Shown here piece by piece: positions 51,239-58,999 of a DNA stretch of 64,000 nucleotides. The translations under genes and the position numbers were made by a program. This stretch comes from Streptomyces cavernicola. GTDB taxonomy: Bacteria > Actinomycetota > Actinomycetes > Streptomycetales > Streptomycetaceae. The notes beneath the pieces were generated by a model. That model did no database searches. It saw only the letters and a program-made list of their open reading frames with translations, and was not told the DNA's origin. Position 1 is the stretch's first letter. Every line of letters begins with the position of its first letter. Where the stretch lies: contig NZ_JASCIQ010000039.1 in NCBI RefSeq assembly GCF_029968035.1, positions 1-64,000 on the forward strand, written 5' to 3'.

Positions 51239-53038
51239 TCACTTCATCCGGGTCGCCCACTCCTGGACCTTGGCGATGCGCTGCCGGATCTGTCCCGCCG
51301 TGGCCTCCGCGCTCGGCGGGCCGCCGCAGACGCGGCGCAGCTCGGTGTGGATCACGCCGTGCGGCTTGCCGGACTGGTGGGTGTACGCCGACACCATCGT
51401 GTTCAGCGACTTCCGCAGTTCCAGCAGCTCCTTGTGGGAGACCACCGGCCGCCGGTCGGCGGGCAGTTCGAGCAGGTCGGCGTCCTCGTCGGGCTTCTTC
51501 CTGCTGTGCGCGATCTGCCGGGCCTGCCGCTTCTGAAGCAGCATCTGCACCTGGTCGGGTTCGAGCAGCCCCGGGATGCCCAGGTAGTCCTGCTCCTCCT
51601 CGCTGCCCGGGTGCGCCTGCATGCCGAACTCGGCGCCGTCGTACAGGACTCGGTCGAAGACGGCCTCGGACTCCAGGGCCTCGAAGGAGAACTGCTCCTG
51701 CTCGCCGGTGTCCTCGTCCTCCTGCCGGTTCGCCTCGTCCATCTCCTTCTCGGACTCGGCGTACGGGTCCTCCTCGCCGTCCTTCTTCGGCTTGTCGAGG
51801 ACGTGGTCGCGCTCGGCCTCCATCTCGTTGGCGAAGCCGAGGAGGTCGGGGATGGTCGGCAGGAACACGGATGCGGTCTCGCCGCGCCGCCGGGACCGTA
51901 CGAAACGGCCGACGGCCTGGGCGAAGAACAGCGGCGTCGAGATCGTCGTCGCGTACACCCCGACGGCGAGACGGGGCACGTCGACGCCCTCGGACACCAT
52001 GCGGACCGCGACCATCCAGCGGGAGTCGTCGCCGCTGAACTCGTCGATCCTCTTGGACGCGCCGGTGTCGTCGGAGAGGACGACCGTCGCCTTCGTGCCG
52101 GTGATCTCGCGGATCAGCTTGGCGTAGGCGCGGGCCGAGTCCTGGTCGGAGGCGATGACGAGGCCGCCCGCGTCCGGGATGCCCTTGCGGACCTCGGTGA
52201 GGCGCTGGTCGGCGGCCTTCAGGACGTTCGGCATCCAGTCGCCGCGCGGGTCGAGCGCGGTGCGCCAGGCCTGGCTGACGGCGTCCTTCGTCATCGGCTC
52301 GCCGAGCCGGGCCGCGATCTCGTCGCCCGCCTTCGTCCGCCAGCGCATGTTGCCGCTGTACGAGAGGAAGATGACGGGCCGCACGACGCCGTCGCCGAGG
52401 GCGTTGCCGTAGCCGTACGTGTAGTCGGCGGACGAGCGCCGGATGCCCTGGTTGTCCTCCTCGTACGTGACGAAGGGGATCGGGTTGGTGTCCGAGCGGA
52501 ACGGGGTGCCGGTGAGCGCGAGGCGGCGGGTCGCGGGCTCGAAGGCCTCCAGGCAGGCCTCGCCCCAGGACTTGGAGTCGCCGGCGTGGTGGATCTCGTC
52601 GAGGATCACCAGGGTCTTGCGCTGCTCGGAGCGGTTGCGGTGCAGCATCGGGCGCACTCCGACGCCCGCGTACGTGACGGCGACGCCCTGGTACTCCTTG
52701 CTGAGCGGGCCCGCGCTGTACTCCGGGTCCAGCTTGATCCCTATCCGGGCGGCGGCCTCGGCCCACTGCTTCTTCAGGTGCTCGGTCGGGGCGACCACCG
52801 TCACCTGCTGGACCACGTGGTGGTGCAGCAGCCAGGAGGCGAGGGTCAGCGCGAAGGTCGTCTTGCCTGCGCCGGGCGTCGCCACGGCGAGGAAGTCCCG
52901 CGGCTGCTCCTGGATGTACCGGTCCATGGCCCCCTGCTGCCAGGCCCGCAGCTTGCTGGCGGTGCCCCAGGGGGCGCGGCCGGGGAAGGCGGGGGAGAGG
53001 TGGTGGTTGGAGGTGGCGGCGGCGGTCGAGGTAGTCAC
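51239..53038 (-). CDS. XPB/SSL2-type DEAD/DEAH-box helicase
   Basis: 599 residues. Walker A ATPGAGKT (residues 53-60), DEIHH box (147-151), LTGTPFR, and motif VI QAVGRFVRSRRRG. An acidic, Glu/Asp-rich insert follows at about 415-450 and then a C-terminal region of its own. Conserved single-gene SF2 helicase of actinobacteria with a presumed role in DNA repair or recombination; the substrate is unknown. GTG start at 53038. Confidence 0.92.
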   Translation of the reverse strand: MTTSTAAATSNHHLSPAFPGRAPWGTASKLRAWQQGAMDRYIQEQPRDFLAVATPGAGKTTFALTLASWLLHHHVVQQVTVVAPTEHLKKQWAEAAARIGIKLDPEYSAGPLSKEYQGVAVTYAGVGVRPMLHRNRSEQRKTLVILDEIHHAGDSKSWGEACLEAFEPATRRLALTGTPFRSDTNPIPFVTYEEDNQGIRRSSADYTYGYGNALGDGVVRPVIFLSYSGNMRWRTKAGDEIAARLGEPMTKDAVSQAWRTALDPRGDWMPNVLKAADQRLTEVRKGIPDAGGLVIASDQDSARAYAKLIREITGTKATVVLSDDTGASKRIDEFSGDDSRWMVAVRMVSEGVDVPRLAVGVYATTISTPLFFAQAVGRFVRSRRRGETASVFLPTIPDLLGFANEMEAERDHVLDKPKKDGEEDPYAESEKEMDEANRQEDEDTGEQEQFSFEALESEAVFDRVLYDGAEFGMQAHPGSEEEQDYLGIPGLLEPDQVQMLLQKRQARQIAHSRKKPDEDADLLELPADRRPVVSHKELLELRKSLNTMVSAYTHQSGKPHGVIHTELRRVCGGPPSAEATAGQIRQRIAKVQEWATRMK

Positions 53039-53158
53039 GGTCTCCGTCGGGGTTCCTGCGCACTGCGCTCGGCTACGTATGACAACCGGGCCACCTTACC
53101 GGTGACACGATGACGACTCCGGTCGACTTGACCGGAGCCGTCGGGGGTGGGACGGGGC

Positions 53159-53542
53159 TCACATCGCCGCGTGCAGCGCCTTGAGTCTTCCGGCGATCTC
53201 GGCGACATCTTCCAGACTGCCTGCCGCTACCTCGATCACCAGCTTGTACGCCTCCTCCTGATCGACATCGAGCATCTCGGTGCCGTTGATGTCGAGGAAG
53301 ACCACGGTGCACATCCAGGCCATCGGCTTGTTCCCGTCGACCAGCGGATGGTTCACGGCCAGCGAGTGCAGCAGGGAGGCCGCCTTTTCGAACAGGTCCG
53401 TGTACGCCTCGACGCCGAACATCTGGGACTGGGGGCGGTTCACCGCAGAGGTGAGCAGGCCCAGGTCACGTACGGCGATCTGCTGCGGGCCACAGGCCAG
53501 CTCGGCCAAGTCCAGGACTTCCTGGACCGTCAGGTATTTCAC
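53159..53542 (-). CDS. Fic/DOC-family toxin
   Basis: 127 residues. The Doc/Fic core motif reads HPLVDGNKPMAW (about 65-76); the His is the catalytic base, while the usual Lys-Arg after the Asn is Lys-Pro. Doc proteins phosphorylate EF-Tu and stop translation. GTG start directly follows the antitoxin TGA with no gap. The Arg-to-Pro change may weaken catalysis. Confidence 0.88.
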   Translation of the reverse strand: MKYLTVQEVLDLAELACGPQQIAVRDLGLLTSAVNRPQSQMFGVEAYTDLFEKAASLLHSLAVNHPLVDGNKPMAWMCTVVFLDINGTEMLDVDQEEAYKLVIEVAAGSLEDVAEIAGRLKALHAAM

Positions 53543-53746
53543 TCACTCCCCCAGCCTGCGCAACAGGTCAGCGTGGCGGGCCGCGTACTTCTCGCCGAGC
53601 CGCCGGACTTCCGCCCGGTCCGCTTCCTGCTCCAGATAACGGTCGATCGCCTGCAACACCACGGCGTGCATGCTGCGTCCCTCCTCGTCGGCCCGCTGTC
53701 TGAGTGCGTCCTGCTGATCGTCACGAAGACGTAGGTTCATCGCCAT
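53543..53746 (-). CDS. Antitoxin, ribbon-helix-helix type
   Basis: 67 residues. The N-terminal AMNLRLRDDQQDALRQRADE and SMHAVVLQAIDRYLEQ fit a ribbon-helix-helix DNA-binding fold; the C-terminal half is a charged helix that would cover the toxin. First gene of the pair, with an inverted repeat 9-36 bp upstream, so autorepression is likely. Confidence 0.85.
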   Translation of the reverse strand: MAMNLRLRDDQQDALRQRADEEGRSMHAVVLQAIDRYLEQEADRAEVRRLGEKYAARHADLLRRLGE

Positions 53747-53754
53747 ACCAAAAC

Positions 53755-53782
53755 GGTACCAAGTATGGGGTCACTTTGGTAC
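53755..53782. promoter_or_regulatory. Operator of the toxin-antitoxin pair
   Basis: GGTACCAAGT (53755-53764) and ACTTTGGTAC (53773-53782) are opposed half-sites, one with an extra base; a further TACCAAAA is at 53746-53753. It overlaps the MFS stop codon (53771-53773). Confidence 0.65.
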
Positions 53783-55423
53783 TGGTTTCCGCTCCCGCAG
53801 CCGTCCCGCCGCGAACACGCCCGTGAGGGCGACCGCGGTCGAGAGGGCGAAGACCGCGAGGAAGGCCGTTGGCTGGGAATTCGTGGCGGCGGTCGCGTGG
53901 CCCGGCGTGCCCAGCGCTCCCCCGCCCACCGCTCCTCCGCCCACCGCTCCTCCGCCCACCGCTCCTCCGCCCAGCGCCGCGAACGCCGCGCCGCCCGCGG
54001 CGAGGAGCAGGATGTTGGAGAGCCCGTCGGAGATCTGCAGGGCGGCCGAGTTGCCGCCCGCCTCGCTGGGCGCGGAGAGCTTGAGCAGCAGCACGCTCGT
54101 CGACGAGATCGTCAGGCCCATCCCGAAGCAGCCCCAGGCCCAGGCGACGGCCACGGTCCAGACGGGCACGGCGGGGATCAGCACGGTCGGCGCGGCCGCG
54201 ATGGCCAGGGCGACGAGCAGCATGCCGAGCCTGACCAGGGGTTCGCGGTGCGGTTCGAGGCGGGGCCTGGACTGCACCCAGGAGCCGAGGGCCCAGGTCG
54301 CGCCGCCGACGGCGAGGGAGAGCCCGGCCATCGTCGGCGACAGCCCGCGCTGCGTGACGAGCATCAGCGGTACGAAGGACTCGGCGGCGATGAACGACCC
54401 GGCCGCGATGCCGCGCAGCAGCACCACCGCGGGCAGCCCGCGCGCGGCCCGGAACGTGCCGTGCGGCAGCAGCCCCAGGGGGTGTCTCCCCGATCTTTGC
54501 GGATCAGCCTGCGGCGTCTGGTGCGTGCTCTCGGCGTGCGCCCGAATCTCCCTCGTACTGGACGTACTTGGGTGATTCGGGCGTGCGGCGAGAGTGCGTG
54601 CCAGGCGTCGCGGGCCCGCAAAGATCGGGGAGACACCCCCTAGCGCGGAGGGCACGAGCAGCGCGGCCCCCGCGAGCGCCGGGGCGAGCGACCAGGGGCT
54701 GAGCTCGTGCCCCGCGTACTGGAGGAGTGCGGCGCCGCCGGAGATGCCGAGGGCGAGACGGAGCCGGCGCGGGTCGAAGCCCGCCGGGGCCCCGTCCGGC
54801 GGGCCCGCGGCCATCCGGCGGATGGCGGGGAGCGCGAGGGCCAGCGGGATCACGACCAGGGCGGGGATGCCGAGGAACACCCAGCGCCAGCCGAGCCGTT
54901 CGGTGACCGTGCCGGCGGCGAGCGGGCCCACGATCGACGGCACGACCCAGCTCGCCGCGAACGCCGCCATGATCGCCGGACGCAGCCGCTCCGGGTAGGC
55001 CCGGCTGACCACCACGTACAGGGCGACGATCACCAGGCCGCCGCCGAGGCCCTGGACGGCGCGGCCGAGGACGAAGAGCCACATGGCGCCCGCGGTGCCG
55101 GAGAGCAGCAGGCCCGCGGCGAACGCGCCGATCCCGGCGGTCAGCGGGCCGAGCGGGCCGTTCCGGTCGGACCACTGGCCGGCGAGGACCATGCCGAACA
55201 GGCTCGTCGTGAAGTAGCCGGAGAACGCGAAGGCGTAGAGCGCGACGCCGTCCAACTCCCGTGCGGCGACCGGCATCGCGGTGCCGACGGCGGTCGCCTC
55301 GAACGCGATGAGGAGGACGACGGAGACGATGCCGATGCTCAGCGCGCGGTACGGGCGGCGCAGCACCCCGCCCTCACGCGGCGTCCCCCGCAGGGCGCCG
55401 GCGTCCCGCTCGGTCGTGGTCAT
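53771..55423 (-). CDS. MFS transporter carrying an in-frame inserted element
   Basis: 550 residues from ATG 55423. MFS motif A-like GQWSDRNGPLGPLTAG, and motif C-like WVVPSIVGPLAAGTVTERLG; the fold is that of 12-14-helix drug/proton antiporters. Residues about 261-315 come from a 165-bp palindromic element; removing it joins SALG directly to LLPHGTFRAARG, the uninterrupted family pattern. Near the C-terminus a Gly-Gly-Gly-Ala-Val tandem repeat is encoded. The stop lies inside the next operon's operator. Function may be altered by the insert. Confidence 0.88.
   Translation of the reverse strand: MTTTERDAGALRGTPREGGVLRRPYRALSIGIVSVVLLIAFEATAVGTAMPVAARELDGVALYAFAFSGYFTTSLFGMVLAGQWSDRNGPLGPLTAGIGAFAAGLLLSGTAGAMWLFVLGRAVQGLGGGLVIVALYVVVSRAYPERLRPAIMAAFAASWVVPSIVGPLAAGTVTERLGWRWVFLGIPALVVIPLALALPAIRRMAAGPPDGAPAGFDPRRLRLALGISGGAALLQYAGHELSPWSLAPALAGAALLVPSALGGVSPIFAGPRRLARTLAARPNHPSTSSTREIRAHAESTHQTPQADPQRSGRHPLGLLPHGTFRAARGLPAVVLLRGIAAGSFIAAESFVPLMLVTQRGLSPTMAGLSLAVGGATWALGSWVQSRPRLEPHREPLVRLGMLLVALAIAAAPTVLIPAVPVWTVAVAWAWGCFGMGLTISSTSVLLLKLSAPSEAGGNSAALQISDGLSNILLLAAGGAAFAALGGGAVGGGAVGGGAVGGGALGTPGHATAATNSQPTAFLAVFALSTAVALTGVFAAGRLRERKPVPK
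53911..53970 (-). repeat. Four 15-bp units in the MFS gene
   Basis: Units start 53911, 53926, 53941 and 53956; the last three are identical (CACCGCTCCTCCGCC). They encode Gly-Gly-Gly-Ala-Val/Leu repeats near the C-terminal end and keep frame. Confidence 0.9.
54477..54641. mobile_element. 165-bp MITE-like palindromic element in the MFS gene
   Basis: Perfect 26-bp terminal inverted repeats (54477-54502 and 54616-54641, outer ends AGGGGGTGTCTCCCCG and CGGGGAGACACCCCCT). The interior continues as an imperfect hairpin: for example GCGTGCTCTCGGCGTGCGCC pairs largely with GGCGTGCGGCGAGAGTGCGT. No transposase. Length is a multiple of three and one frame is open, so the host gene stays readable. A 2-bp AG flank may be a target duplication. 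Confidence 0.88.
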
Positions 55424-55629
55424 GCGCGCCAGCGTAAGGGTCAACTGCCCTGGTGGCACCTGTCGTTGGGCGGCTTTCGGCTGGTCCCCCGGTCGTACGT
55501 CCCGCGGTCCCGAGCGGCGTACGTGAACGGGGTGTGGCAGTCGCGTCGCACCCTCGGCCGGGGCCTTGAGCGGGGTGTTCGCAGCGGCTTACGTTCACGG
55601 CCTCCCGTACGACCGCCCCGCCGGGGGCC

Positions 55630-56115
55630 TCACTTCCCGTCGGCCGCGTCGAGGAGCGCCTGGACGTCCAGCTTGCCCATGCCCAGCATCGCCTTCATCG
55701 CGCGGTCGGCCCTGGCCCGGTCCGGGTCCGTGACCAGGTCGTTCAGGACGCTCGGCACGATCTGCCAGGACAGGCCGTACTTGTCCTTGAGCCAGCCGCA
55801 CGGGCCCTCCTGGCCGCCGTCCGCGGTGAGCGCGGACCACAGCCGGTCGACCTCCTTCTGGTCGTCGCAGTCGACGGAGATCGAGCAGGCCTCGGTGAAC
55901 TGGAACTCGGGGCCACCGTTGAGGGCCATGAACTCCGTTCCCGCCAGCTCGAACATGACCACGACGACGGTGCCGGGCTCCCCCGGGCCCACCTCGCCCC
56001 AGCGCTGCACCTGCGTCACGCGGGAGTCGTCGAACAGCGACATGTAGAACTCGGCGGCCTCCTCGGCCTTGCCGTCGTACCAGAGACACGTCTTGATCTT
56101 CTGCGGCGTCGCCAT
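55630..56115 (-). CDS. VOC-superfamily protein (PhnB-like)
   Basis: 161 residues with AAAGGAG ahead of the ATG. The pattern KIKTCLWYDGKAEEAAEFYM, FMALNGGPEFQFTEACSISV, CGWLKDKYGLSWQIVP is that of the PhnB/3-demethylubiquinone-like VOC group, metal-binding beta-alpha-beta fold proteins, dimeric, function generally unknown. It was translated in one longer frame with the acetyltransferase gene, but the true start is at 56115. Confidence 0.9.
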   Translation of the reverse strand: MATPQKIKTCLWYDGKAEEAAEFYMSLFDDSRVTQVQRWGEVGPGEPGTVVVVMFELAGTEFMALNGGPEFQFTEACSISVDCDDQKEVDRLWSALTADGGQEGPCGWLKDKYGLSWQIVPSVLNDLVTDPDRARADRAMKAMLGMGKLDVQALLDAADGK

Positions 56116-56206
56116 GGGACGGCTCCTTTCCTCGGGCGCGCGAGGCGCGCGGTTCACAGGGGTAGACCCCGCGCCCTCCGGGAACTCATCGCCCGGCCCC
56201 GGCCCT

Positions 56207-56788
56207 TCACCCCGCGGTGTGCTCCCAGACCTCCAGGAGATACGTACGCCCCTTCTGGCTGCCCCGCGTCGGCGGTACGTCCGCGCGCCGCCGGTACCCG
56301 GCCGCGCGGGCCACCGCGACGCTCGCCGCGTTGTCCGGCTCGATCTGCAGCCGGATTCGGTCGAGGCCCAGCGTCGTGTGGGCGTACTCGGTGAGCAGCC
56401 GGGTCGCGCGGGCGGCGAGGCGGCGGCCGCGGTGGGCGGCGCCGATCGCGTACCCGAGCGTGACCGCACCGGCCGGGCGCTCCGCGCCGAGCGAGCCGAG
56501 CAGCACCTCGCCCAGCGGGGTCGCGCCGTCCTCGGTGACGGCGAGCTGGATGCGGGTGCCGTCGGCGCGGGTGCTGCGGGCCCGGTCGAGGTAGGCGCGG
56601 GCGGCGACCAGGTCGAAAGGCGAGGCGAGCGGGGTGCGGTACGCGACGCCCGGCTCGTCGAAGAGCTCCACCATCGCGGGCAGGTCGTCCTCGGTCCACT
56701 CCCGCAGGACCAGCCCGTCGCCGCGGATGGCCAAGCCCTCCTGCGCACCTTCCACAGCATCTCCACCTTCGATGTGCATGAAGCCCAT
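56207..56788 (-). CDS. GNAT-family acetyltransferase, RimJ-like
   Basis: 193 residues from ATG 56788 with GGAAGGGG upstream. RimJ/RimL-like: LVLREWTEDDLPAMVELFDE at the start, acetyl-CoA loop IGAAHRGRRLAARATRLL, then IRLQIEPDNAASVAVARAAG. It may acetylate ribosomal or other protein N-termini or an antibiotic. Same strand as the VOC gene, 91 bp upstream of it. Confidence 0.9.
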   Translation of the reverse strand: MGFMHIEGGDAVEGAQEGLAIRGDGLVLREWTEDDLPAMVELFDEPGVAYRTPLASPFDLVAARAYLDRARSTRADGTRIQLAVTEDGATPLGEVLLGSLGAERPAGAVTLGYAIGAAHRGRRLAARATRLLTEYAHTTLGLDRIRLQIEPDNAASVAVARAAGYRRRADVPPTRGSQKGRTYLLEVWEHTAG

Positions 56789-56960
56789 CCGCCCCTTCCG
56801 GCCTGCGTTTACTCTGCACAGGCGTCCCGCCGCACAGGTCACGGGAGTCCCCTCCCGCCCCGCCTGCGACAGCGCTTCGCCCGCCTCGCCCCGAATCGTC
56901 GCCTGTGGGCCGAGGGCCCGCCACACCGGGGGTGTCAGGGCCTTGCGGCATGATGTGCGC

Positions 56961-58853
56961 ATGGCAAGCACGGGGGATCTCATAGCGGGCCGGTACCGCA
57001 TCGCGGCACGACTCGGCCGGGGCGGTATGGGCACCGTCTGGCGCGCACAGGACGAGTTGCTGGGCCGCGCCGTAGCCGTCAAGGAACTCCACGTCGACGA
57101 CGGACTGCCGTCCATGGACGCGGAGTTGCAGCGGGAGCGGACACTGCGCGAGGCCCGCTCCGTGGCCCAGGTACGGCACGCCAACATCATGGTGCTGCAC
57201 GACATCGTCGAGCACGACGCGCAGCCGTGGATCGTGATGGAGCTGATCGACGGCCGCTCGCTCGCCGACCGCATCGCCCTCGACGGCGTCCTCGCCCCCG
57301 CCGAGGCGGCCCGCATCGGCCTCGCCCTGCTCGACGCACTGCGCGCGGCGCACGCCTCCGGCGTCCAGCACCGCGACCTCAAGCCGGCCAACGTGCTCCT
57401 GGAGTCGGCCACCGGCCGCGTCGTCCTCTCCGACTTCGGCATCGCCCAGGTCGCGGGCCAGACCACGCTGACCGAGACCGGCTCGTTCGTCGGCTCGCCC
57501 GAATACACGGCGCCCGAGCGGATGTCGAACCGGCACACCGGCCCCGAGTCCGACCTGTGGTCCCTCGGCGTGCTGCTGTGCGCGGCGGTCGACGGCGAGT
57601 CCCCGTTCCACCGCGACTCGGTCGCCGCGGTCCTGCACGCCGTGGTGATGGACGAGATCCGCATCCCGGCCGCGGCGGGCCCCCTCACCCCGGTCGTACG
57701 CGGACTCCTGGAGCGGGACGTCGCACGCCGGCTCGACCTCGACGAGGCGGAGCGGCTGCTGTGGGCCGTCGCGGGGGACGCGGCGACCGCCCCGCTGGCC
57801 ACCGCGGGCGCGCGTGCCGCCGCCGCCCCGGCCGCGGCCGCTGCCCCGGCCCCGGCCGACCCGCGCGTCGCCCACTCCGTACCGTCCTCGGCCCCGCCCA
57901 CGCACCGCGCGGCCACCCGGTCCGCGCAGGCCGCGCAGGATCGCCGCACCGCCGACTCGCCCACCGAGCCCGGCGGATCCGCCGGGTCCGCCGGGTCCGC
58001 CGGGTCCGCCGGGTCCGCCGAACCCCTGGTCGCCTCGGTGCGGTCCGGGCAGCCGCCGGCCCGGCGCCCCCGGGTGCGCACCGCGGTCCTCGCGGCCGCC
58101 CTCGCCGTGGCGCTCGCCGCGGGCGGCACCGGATTCGGGCTCTGGTACGCGGGCCGCGACCAGGCCGTGAACGCCGCCGACTCCGGCGACCGGGTAGAGG
58201 GGACCGACCCGACCCCGACGGCGGACGGCCCGAAGGGCGACCGCGTCCCGGACGCCTCCCCGAACCCCACGGCGACCGACCGGGCGAAGCCCACCGGCTC
58301 CGCCGACAAGGACCGGCCCGCGGCAGGTGGCGGCGCGGAGACCGACTCCCCGGACGACGGTGCCGACGGCGCCGGCAGCGGCGGCGGCTCGGACAAGCCC
58401 GCCGCCGACCCCGCACCCGCCGGGTACCACACGGTCACCGACCCACTCGGCTTCAAGGTCGCCGTCCCCGACGGCTTCACCCGCTCCTACGAGGCGCCGC
58501 GCGTCTACTACTACTCCCCCGGCAAGCAGTTCCGCCTCGGCTTCCACCCCCAACCCCAGGACCCTGAGGGCCCGTTGGCCGTCATGCGGCAGGCCCACGA
58601 GGACGGCCCCGACGACTACCCCGGCTACCGCGACGGCTCGGTCACCGAGACCACCCACAACGGCCACCCCGCCGCGCTCTGGGCGTTCGCCTGGGACGGC
58701 ACGGCGGCGGACGGCGGCCCCCGCCAGACGTACGACCTGAGCTGGGACGAGGGCGGCAAGATGTACGACCTGTGGATCTCGGGGCCGACCGCCCAACAGG
58801 CCACCGCCAAGCGGCACTTCGACGTCGCCCTCGAAACGTTCACCGCGAACTAG
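56961..58853 (+). CDS. Membrane Ser/Thr protein kinase
   Basis: 630 residues. Kinase residues: Gly loop GRGGMG (19-24), Lys41 in AVKEL, HRDLKPAN with Asp139, DFG at 158-160, and SPEYTAPE. A low-complexity linker with Gly-Ser-Ala repeats leads to one membrane helix (AVLAAALAVALAAGGTGFGL, about 377-396). The outside part has an Asp/Gly-rich linker and a 130-residue sensor-like domain (DPLGFKVAVPDGF, YYYSPGKQFRLGFHP). It probably signals an envelope or extracellular cue to cytoplasmic targets. Confidence 0.93.
   Translation: MASTGDLIAGRYRIAARLGRGGMGTVWRAQDELLGRAVAVKELHVDDGLPSMDAELQRERTLREARSVAQVRHANIMVLHDIVEHDAQPWIVMELIDGRSLADRIALDGVLAPAEAARIGLALLDALRAAHASGVQHRDLKPANVLLESATGRVVLSDFGIAQVAGQTTLTETGSFVGSPEYTAPERMSNRHTGPESDLWSLGVLLCAAVDGESPFHRDSVAAVLHAVVMDEIRIPAAAGPLTPVVRGLLERDVARRLDLDEAERLLWAVAGDAATAPLATAGARAAAAPAAAAAPAPADPRVAHSVPSSAPPTHRAATRSAQAAQDRRTADSPTEPGGSAGSAGSAGSAGSAEPLVASVRSGQPPARRPRVRTAVLAAALAVALAAGGTGFGLWYAGRDQAVNAADSGDRVEGTDPTPTADGPKGDRVPDASPNPTATDRAKPTGSADKDRPAAGGGAETDSPDDGADGAGSGGGSDKPAADPAPAGYHTVTDPLGFKVAVPDGFTRSYEAPRVYYYSPGKQFRLGFHPQPQDPEGPLAVMRQAHEDGPDDYPGYRDGSVTETTHNGHPAALWAFAWDGTAADGGPRQTYDLSWDEGGKMYDLWISGPTAQQATAKRHFDVALETFTAN
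57972..58016 (+). repeat. Five 9-bp tandem units in the kinase gene
   Basis: GCCGGGTCC is exact four times from 57981, preceded by GGCGGATCC. Encodes the Gly-Ser-Ala linker between the kinase domain and the membrane helix. Confidence 0.88.
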
Positions 58854-58999
58854 CCACCCCGCGCGGCAGCGGCGCGGGACCCAATTCCCGTACGACACCG
58901 TCCACTTGACCCCGCTTCGCCCTCTTCTGCTGCCGGGCGCGCTCTCGTACCGTCAGGCCCGTCCTTTGTTATGGCCATGACGAAGAAGAGGGGTCCCCC

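Noticed and set aside
51239..53746. Helicase plus Doc pair as one defence system
   Set aside because: The helicase is a conserved actinobacterial core gene, and a 120-bp gap without coupling separates it from the TA pair.
55630..56766. Fusion of VOC protein with an upstream domain
   Set aside because: The upstream part is an off-frame reading of the acetyltransferase gene; AAAGGAG marks the real VOC start at 56115.
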